A model generated the notes under the pieces. That model searched no databases, was not told the origin of the DNA, and saw only the letters and a list, made by a program, of their open reading frames with translations. DNA of 42,396 nucleotides from assembly GCF_002140175.1 (NCBI RefSeq), contig NZ_NGMO01000002.1, positions 772,857-815,252 on the forward strand, read 5' to 3'. Positions 37,041 to 42,396 of this stretch are shown one piece after another (the first letter of the stretch is position 1; each line of letters begins with the position of its first letter). A program made the translations under genes and the position numbers. The stretch comes from Candidatus Enterococcus wittei (GTDB taxonomy: Bacteria > Bacillota > Bacilli > Lactobacillales > Enterococcaceae).

Positions 37041-38579
37041 ATGGACTATAGGAATTATTCTAGAGGATCCATAAAAAAAAATGTTAAGAGTGTTATTTTT
37101 AGTACAAGTATTTTAGTAGGCGCATTGCTGGGAGGTAGCAATGTATTAGCAGATATCGATTATGCTTTTGTTGCTACATCTGATCCACAATATCCATGGA
37201 CAGCAAAAACAGATGCTCAAGTTAGTCAATCAGATAGTGAGAAGAATGCTGAATCTCAATGGTTGATTTTAAACCAGTATAATAGTATTAACGATTATTC
37301 TAGAAGCATCGGAAATAAGGTAATACATACACATATCAATGGAGATGTGACAGCCTACGGACATGATTGGCAGTGGAATAAAATGGAACAATTATTCCAA
37401 ACTCTAAAAATGCCTTATTCTTATGGTTTAGGGAATCATGATATTGAAAATAATTATGGTGATACTTTATTTGATAACGCCTGGCAGTTGTCATTTAAAA
37501 AGATGTATAATTTTAATCCATATTATCAGATTTCAAAAGATACATGGATTGAAAGTTATCCTTTCCAATATAAGTTTGTTGGTAGCCTAGATTATTCACA
37601 AAGAATCGGTGATTTTAGAATGATTACAGCGAACAACTATCCAACGATGAGCAATTCATCCACTAAGGGTGAGTACGTTTATTGGCTAACATCGGGAATG
37701 AATTATATTGAGAAACAGTTAGAAGAAGCAAAGAATGCAAATCAACCGGCTATACTTTACATACATAAACCTAATGACTGGAAATGGGGAAATGATTCAG
37801 AAGGAAAATTCAAATCAATTATAGAAAAATACTATAATAATGGAACGCTACGTGCAATTTTCACAGGACATTATCATTATAATTTAGGCAAGGTTTCCTA
37901 TCCGGAGTATTTTGGCAATGTACCGATTTATTCTTCTGGTAGTGCCTCACAGAAATCTTATCTAACCGCAGAAGTAGATCACTCTAAAAACGAAATGAAA
38001 ATATATAAGGTGGTTGGAAATGTTTGGGAAAACAAACAACTGATCGATACAATTGCAATCAATGCCAGAGGAATTACTACTGTGAATGACGCAACAGATT
38101 ACTCACAGCAAAAAGATTTAGTTAATAGGGTTGGGAGTTCCTATCACCTCATTAATTCTCTTAATAACAGCAGAGTATTAGATGATTCAGCGGAGAGTGA
38201 TGATTTAATCTATTTTCATGAAACCGGAGCCACTAATCAACAATGGAAATTTGTATTTTCTGATACTAAAAATTGCTTTACAATCAAAAATAGAGCAAAC
38301 AATTTTTTGATGTATGAATCAGATAATAAATGGAATGGATTTTCTCAATTGAGAACAGGAAGTCTAAGTACTTCAGATAGTCGAGCCCAATGGCGAGTAG
38401 TAAGTGCAGGAAGTGCATATGGAACTATTCCTTTATATAAGTTTAGAAATGTTCGCAGTGGCAAAATTCTTACTTTAAATGCTTATAGCGGAAAGCTGAA
38501 TGATGCTGGAATCGGTGGTACTTTAATTACTTCACCTGATTTTGGAACAACAGATCTACAAAAATTTATGCTTGACTAG
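37041..38579 (+). CDS. Secreted metallophosphoesterase with C-terminal lectin-like domain
   Basis: 512 residues. Signal peptide (basic start, then VIFSTSILVGALLGGSNVLA). Calcineurin-type metallophosphoesterase domain, residues ~38-350: TSDPQYPW, HINGDVTAYG, YGLGNHDIE, ILYIHKPNDW and IFTGHYHYN supply the two-metal ligands. The last ~150 residues (YHLINSLNNSRVLDD, TNQQWKF, QWRVV) look like a ricin-type beta-trefoil carbohydrate-binding domain. Probably a secreted phosphatase or phosphodiesterase tethered to glycans; substrate unknown. Preceded by TAGGGGAG; its own terminator follows. Codon use is more AT-rich than in the housekeeping genes around it. Confidence 0.8.
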   Translation: MDYRNYSRGSIKKNVKSVIFSTSILVGALLGGSNVLADIDYAFVATSDPQYPWTAKTDAQVSQSDSEKNAESQWLILNQYNSINDYSRSIGNKVIHTHINGDVTAYGHDWQWNKMEQLFQTLKMPYSYGLGNHDIENNYGDTLFDNAWQLSFKKMYNFNPYYQISKDTWIESYPFQYKFVGSLDYSQRIGDFRMITANNYPTMSNSSTKGEYVYWLTSGMNYIEKQLEEAKNANQPAILYIHKPNDWKWGNDSEGKFKSIIEKYYNNGTLRAIFTGHYHYNLGKVSYPEYFGNVPIYSSGSASQKSYLTAEVDHSKNEMKIYKVVGNVWENKQLIDTIAINARGITTVNDATDYSQQKDLVNRVGSSYHLINSLNNSRVLDDSAESDDLIYFHETGATNQQWKFVFSDTKNCFTIKNRANNFLMYESDNKWNGFSQLRTGSLSTSDSRAQWRVVSAGSAYGTIPLYKFRNVRSGKILTLNAYSGKLNDAGIGGTLITSPDFGTTDLQKFMLD

Positions 38580-38639
38580 TAGTACACAGGGAACCTTTAT
38601 CAATGGGTATTAGTAAAGAGAGATCTTAAAATAATTAGT

Positions 38640-38679
38640 GAGCAGGAAGAAACCTTTTCTTTTTGCTCCTTTTTATTTT
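38640..38679 (+). terminator. Phosphoesterase terminator
   Basis: GAGCAGGAAGAAA and TTTTCTTTTTGCTC (two G-U pairs), then CTTTTTATTTT. Confidence 0.75.
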
Positions 38680-39099
38680 AATCTTCTGATACGATTATTC
38701 AACTATTTTAGGGAACATTTATGTACCACAAGCAAGGATAACGATGTATGGAAGCAACCTTTTAAAGATTTTAATGATCGTATCATAGCTTTTAAAAAGA
38801 AACGTTTTCCCTATGTTCTAAAATCCTTTAAATGTTTCGAACTCACGTTTTTTACCTATGTAACGTAAATCTTGATAGAGTCTATAGTCAAAGTGTGTAG
38901 ACTAGGCAAATCTCAAAGGAAAGAATTAAAACTAGATATTTAAGGTATCTTCATAAATCGAGTATGGATATCTTGAACTCTCTTTATGACTTGGTTCGCC
39001 AATTTAATTTTATAGATCTTCTAGGTGCCTTTTCTATTTTTTATCAATAAAAAAGAAAAGGATGGAATTCATCTACATCAAAAAGTATAGCGAAAAAAA
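38680..39099 (-). other. Non-coding stretch with a decayed minus-strand frame
   Basis: No intact gene. On the minus strand a frame reading HFDYRLYQDLRYIGKKREFE, then TFKGF and a stop at about 38817, looks like the remains of a protein; no family recognised. A hairpin CCTTTTCTATTTTTTA/TAAAAAAGAAAAGG lies at 39026-39060. Bases 39093-39099 (AAAAAAA) are the T-run, on the minus strand, of hairpin A. Confidence 0.4.
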
Positions 39100-40549
39100 C
39101 AGCAAGCTTGCGCTTGCTGCAGACTGTAGACAAAAGCATCAGTTTCCTCTTTACTAAGAGTGTAGACTGATACTTTTGTCTATTTTTGTATAATAAAAGA
39201 TATGAAGACATATGCTTCCACTGCCAAGTGGCCAATTTTTTCAGGTTCATTGCGGCAAAAACAAGCATCGTATGCACCTGATTTTTTTCCAAGCCTCGAT
39301 ACTTGGTGTAGCGCATTCCATGCTTTTCCTTTGCGTCTGCAAAAACGCGTTCAATCGTTTCTTTTCTTTTTTTATATTTTTCGCGATTATACGCCGTATG
39401 GCGTAAATGTTCTGCTTCATCTAAGTAATCTTCCCAAATGTGTCTATGTATTTCTTTTTGGTGTTTCTGGCTTTCTGTACAATTTTTCAATAATGGACAA
39501 GTTTCACAAATAAAAGATTTAGATACATATTTTTTATAGCCATCTCGAGTAGTTGTGCGAAACTGAAGTGTTTGATCATTGGGGCATAAGTACCAATTAT
39601 AATGGGAATCATAATCAAAATCTTTCTTTTTAAAACGTTCTTTGTTTCCTTTGGGTCGAGTATAAGGAAAAATGGGCCGTAGTTTTTGGTCGATTAAATA
39701 CTTGGTATTCCAAGGTGTTTTGTACGCAGCATCAGCAGCTACACCATAAAAGGAGAAACCACGCGATTTAACACGTTCAATTTGTGGCACGAGCATTCGG
39801 CTGTCATGTAGATTTCCAGGCGTAATCATGACATCTAATACAAAACCATTTTCATCACAAACGGTATGAGCAGAATAAGCAAACTGTTTTTCTCGTTCTG
39901 TTTTTACATAATAACCACTTTCTGGATCTGCGACACTAATTTTCCTTTCTACCACCTCCTGACGAATGATTGAACCAAAAGGGCGTTTGCCTTCGGCAAT
40001 TCTTGCCTCATTAATTTCTTCTTCCAATTGTTTTTGGTATAAAATGGCTTCTTTATGTGCCATTTCTCTTGTAAAAATACGTTTGTTCGCATTCGCTTTA
40101 ATATGAGTTGAATCCATATACAAAATTTCTTCATGAATAAATCTAGCATCAACTGCTTGTTCAAGAATAACGATAAATATCTGTTCAAACAAATCGGTTT
40201 CTCTGAAACGCCGTGCATAGTTTTTACCAAAAGTCGAAAAATGAGGAACTTTATCAATTAAACTAAGCCCAAGAAACCAACGATAAGCTAGGTTTGTTTC
40301 AACTTCTTTAATGGTCTGACGCATCGAACGAATCCCAAATAAATATTGAATGAATACTAATTTTACTAAGACGACAGGATCAACACTAGGACGACCAATG
40401 GTCGAGTAAGTTGATTCAACAATTGGATAAATAAAATCAAATGACAATGATTTGTCAATTTTACGGACCAAATGATTTTTAGGAACAAGTGCATCTAGCG
40501 AAATTTTGGCTTCTTCCATTCGACTATCCATTGATTGTTTGGACATCAT
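39044..40549 (-). CDS. IS1182-family transposase, copy 2
   Basis: Same start context as copy 1 (GAGGAGGAATGTATA before the ATG at 40549) and the same 476 in-IS codons. The frame again lacks an internal stop and leaves the element, here adding ~25 residues from hairpin A and its neighbour (SKRKLAVFFAILFDVD...) before a stop at 39044. DDE residues as in copy 1. Confidence 0.9.
   Translation of the reverse strand: MMSKQSMDSRMEEAKISLDALVPKNHLVRKIDKSLSFDFIYPIVESTYSTIGRPSVDPVVLVKLVFIQYLFGIRSMRQTIKEVETNLAYRWFLGLSLIDKVPHFSTFGKNYARRFRETDLFEQIFIVILEQAVDARFIHEEILYMDSTHIKANANKRIFTREMAHKEAILYQKQLEEEINEARIAEGKRPFGSIIRQEVVERKISVADPESGYYVKTEREKQFAYSAHTVCDENGFVLDVMITPGNLHDSRMLVPQIERVKSRGFSFYGVAADAAYKTPWNTKYLIDQKLRPIFPYTRPKGNKERFKKKDFDYDSHYNWYLCPNDQTLQFRTTTRDGYKKYVSKSFICETCPLLKNCTESQKHQKEIHRHIWEDYLDEAEHLRHTAYNREKYKKRKETIERVFADAKEKHGMRYTKYRGLEKNQVHTMLVFAAMNLKKLATWQWKHMSSYLLLYKNRQKYQSTLLVKRKLMLLSTVCSKRKLAVFFAILFDVDEFHPFLFY
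39100..39119 (-). repeat. Terminator hairpin A, right copy with T-run
   Basis: On the minus strand CAGCAAGC-GCAA-GCTTGCTG followed by TTTTTTTC. Identical to 27094-27113 but inverted in the genome. Confidence 0.85.
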
Positions 40550-40639
40550 TATACATTCCTCCTCGAAAAGCAAACGTTTTCTTTAATTGTAACAAAAAAA
40601 CTGTAGAACAAAGAAATTTTTTTCTTTGTCTACAGTCTG
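39120..40639 (-). mobile_element. IS1182-family insertion sequence, copy 2
   Basis: 1520 bp with the same ends as copy 1 and opposite orientation. The proximal 86 bp from the left end to the transposase start and the translated transposase are identical to copy 1, so the two diverged very recently or are kept alike by recombination. Confidence 0.9.
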
Positions 40640-40663
40640 AAAGAAAGGATACCTTTCTTTCTG
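40640..40663 (+). repeat. Terminator hairpin B, outer copy with T-run
   Basis: AAAGAAAGG, loop ATA, CCTTTCTTTCTG, then TTCTTTTTTTATTTT. Reverse complement of 28634-28657. Joined to the inner copy's GAAC arm it would form a 15-bp terminator stem. Confidence 0.85.
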
Positions 40664-40882
40664 TTCTTTTTTTATTTTAGTAAGAAAATCGATAATAAAT
40701 TGGCTATTTGACTTATCTTTGATGGACGGTGTCAGACATCTTGTGGCTCTTTATCAAATTAATTTCAAAGAATTTCATGGTGTTTTTTTCTTTTTTTGAT
40801 CCATAAAACAGATAGCACTGAAGTACACTTATGTTAGAAAAGATAGAACCGTTTTTTTTAAATAAGCTATCAATTTTTTAAT

Positions 40883-41121
40883 TTTTTCTAAAGAAATGCA
40901 AATGATAGTCACAAAGGCAATAAAATTCCAACAGGTAATATATACAAAGTATTTCAACAAAAAAGAAAATAGAAATAACATGATGAATGAGAAAATACAT
41001 AGAAAAAATCCCTTTAATTTTTAATCCTTAATCAAGTCATAACGCCATTAGAACAAAATGGTAAAAAAAGGCATAACATCTGAACCAAATGCGTGTTTTT
41101 TTATTTGGGAACTGGAAATTT
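40883..41121. repeat. Diverged direct repeat, unit 1
   Basis: About 239 bp, starting TTTTTTCTAAAGAAATG and sharing TTTTTAATCCTTAATCAAGT, CATAACGC, GCATAACATCTGAAC and GTGTTTTTTTATTTG in the same order with unit 2. On the minus strand a 50-codon frame (40829-40981; MLFLFSFLLKYFVYITCW at its start) encodes a hydrophobic peptide, but without a ribosome site; it is broken in unit 2. Confidence 0.75.
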
Positions 41122-41201
41122 GAAATAAAAAGATGTCAGGAGAGCCTACCAGAATCAGAAATTATAGAATTATTTTATCAAAATTAGAAATATATTCTTT
41201 G

Positions 41202-41440
41202 TTTTTCTAAAGAAATGAAACTAAAGGTTACAAGAATAATAAAAACCACAGCATTTAATATATACAAAGAATATCAACAAAAAATATAAGATAAATAATA
41301 CAACAGATGAGAAGATAGATAGAAAAAAATCCACTTAATTTTTAATCCTTAATCAAGTCATAACGCTATTGGAATAACACGATGAAAAAAGCATAACATC
41401 TGAACTGAATAAGTGTTTTTTTATTTGAATATGGGAAATT
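41202..41440. repeat. Diverged direct repeat, unit 2
   Basis: Second unit, same length, roughly four-fifths identical by eye with small indels; 80 bp of unrelated sequence separates the units. No coding frame is conserved between them, so they may be a duplicated non-coding region or remnants of a duplicated small membrane gene. Confidence 0.75.
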
Positions 41441-41594
41441 ATAGTACAACTTACTATAGTCAAATTAAACTATACTTTGAGATGAAATTTGTATTTCCGA
41501 TAAGTGGGGCAACTAATTATAAGGACAGAATAGAACCAAGAGTTGTATAAAAAAGACAGGCAACAAATGTTACTTTCTATCAAAAGAAATTTAG

Positions 41595-41831
41595 AGTTAT
41601 TGTTCCCAATTTAGAATAATAGCTACAGACTTCTTTATTGCTAGATTTTACCAACAATATGAATATGGTAGCAAACAAACTTTTTTTGGAGTTAGAGGGC
41701 AACTACCCAAAGTTATTATGGGTGATTTAGTTTGGATGATTGAAGAAATGAAAAAAAGGGGATTTATTCCCCATCGATTACTTATTCTTAAAGGAAGATT
41801 AAAGGTTGATTCAATCATTCATTTCAATTAA
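41595..41831 (+). pseudogene. Coding remnant of unknown kind
   Basis: A 78-codon open frame without start or ribosome site, reading FIARFYQQYEYGSKQTFFGV, then RGQLPKVIMGDLVWMIEEMK and KRGFIPHRLLILKG. The charged, protein-like sequence suggests a real gene fragment. A second frame just upstream (MLLSIKRNLELLFPI) ends as this one begins, compatible with a frameshift. No family recognised. Confidence 0.35.
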
Positions 41832-41949
41832 ATTCTCAATATGTATTTGATGCTCGAAGCTCAAGGAACTAGCGAGTACCGGTTCTGTATATCATTGTTA
41901 TTAAGGGAATACAAATGCAAATTTAATCTTAAGTTAAGGAGTGGAGAAA

Positions 41950-42396
41950 ATGCCAAACAGAGTTTCACAGGTTTATTTTGTAAATAATTATAGACAAAGA
42001 TCAGGTCAGCACTACAACCAAATGAATAATTATCATAACCAAAGACCGATCAATCAAGCCGATATCAACCGTATAGCCCAAGGGGTGGGACAACGGCCTA
42101 CAGTCAAAGGAATAGGTAAATATCCCTTGATAGCAACGCTTTTTTATTCGAGTTTGTTACTATTCATTGCCTTACAGCAAAATCGACAACTTAGAGACTT
42201 AAAAAACTCTGTTGCAGAAATAGAAGGGGGGCATTATCCAAGAATCGGTCCAGACTTGTCAAATAATAGAACTGACTTGATCCCATTCAATAATGAAACC
42301 AATATAGACTTATACAATAGTAGAACCGATTTGATCCCATTCAGTAATGGAGCCAGTGTAGACTTGTACAATAGTAGAACCGATTTGATCCCATTC
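41950..42396 (+). CDS. Repeat-containing single-pass membrane protein, partial
   Basis: The frame is open to the window edge (149 residues visible). AAGGAG lies 7 bp before the ATG. Residues 1-55 are polar and rich in Asn, Gln and Arg (NNYRQRSGQHYNQMNNYHNQ). One membrane segment follows (YPLIATLFYSSLLLFIAL, ~60-77), a short coil (QQNRQLRDLKNSVAEIE), then tandem 18-residue repeats with consensus NSRTDLIPFSNGASVDLY starting at 42262, 42316 and 42370 (the last cut). The 54-bp DNA repeats are close to identical. No family recognised; topology suggests a cytoplasmic N-terminus and an exposed repeat tail. Confidence 0.65.
   Translation, partial: MPNRVSQVYFVNNYRQRSGQHYNQMNNYHNQRPINQADINRIAQGVGQRPTVKGIGKYPLIATLFYSSLLLFIALQQNRQLRDLKNSVAEIEGGHYPRIGPDLSNNRTDLIPFNNETNIDLYNSRTDLIPFSNGASVDLYNSRTDLIPF

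Noticed and set aside
38638-38868. 76-codon plus-strand frame (starting MSRKKPFLFAPFYF)
   Set aside because: Its start lies inside the phosphoesterase terminator stem and it has no ribosome site; the protein-like signal is on the other strand.
39202-39513. 103-residue frames opposite both transposases
   Set aside because: Antisense shadows of the transposase, present twice only because the IS is.

Overview
The window reads as low-GC Firmicute chromosome, most likely Enterococcus (faecium-like group). The pointers are strong AGGAGG ribosome sites, the tatD-rnmV-rsmA block, ECF vitamin S-components with Lactobacillales-type control, the chitin LPMO/GH18 pair typical of enterococci, and an oligopeptide permease operon carrying a TnpB-like gene next to oppF. 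No rRNA or tRNA gene was seen.

Layout. 0.3-7.7 kb: oppA with its own promoter and terminator, a small membrane gene on the other strand, then oppBCDF followed 12 bp later by a TnpB-derived gene that has lost its nuclease residues (a TldR, an RNA-guided repressor). A structured RNA with a possible guide lies just after it. 7.7-11.8 kb: nrtR, metG and two small membrane proteins. 12-15.7 kb: amino-acid permease and tatD-rnmV-rsmA. 15.8-19.3 kb: niaX behind two palindromic operators, msmK behind a cre site, mgsA, and folT behind a tetrahydrofolate riboswitch. 19.3-22.8 kb: a heterodimeric ABC exporter. 23-27 kb: chitin LPMO, Rgg regulator and chitinase. 27.1-40.66 kb: two 1520-bp IS1182-family elements in opposite orientation enclose csbD, iadA, yfcC, an SIS protein, galU, gpsA and a secreted phosphoesterase. 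40.7-42.4 kb: decayed and duplicated non-coding DNA, then an unfamiliar membrane protein with 18-residue repeats that runs off the window.

Two results stand out. First, the opp locus carries the parts of an RNA-guided self-regulatory circuit: transporter genes, a nuclease-dead TnpB in the same operon, and a scaffold/guide-like RNA ending in a terminator. A 7-nt guide seed match preceded by TTTAA falls between the -35 and -10 of the oppA promoter. The protein call is strong; the guide and target call is tentative. Second, the hairpins flanking the two IS copies are exchanged exactly as expected if each IS had duplicated a terminator hairpin on insertion and recombination between the inverted copies had then flipped the ~10.5 kb between them. 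Undoing the flip restores one complete terminator behind the chitinase gene and another behind csbD.
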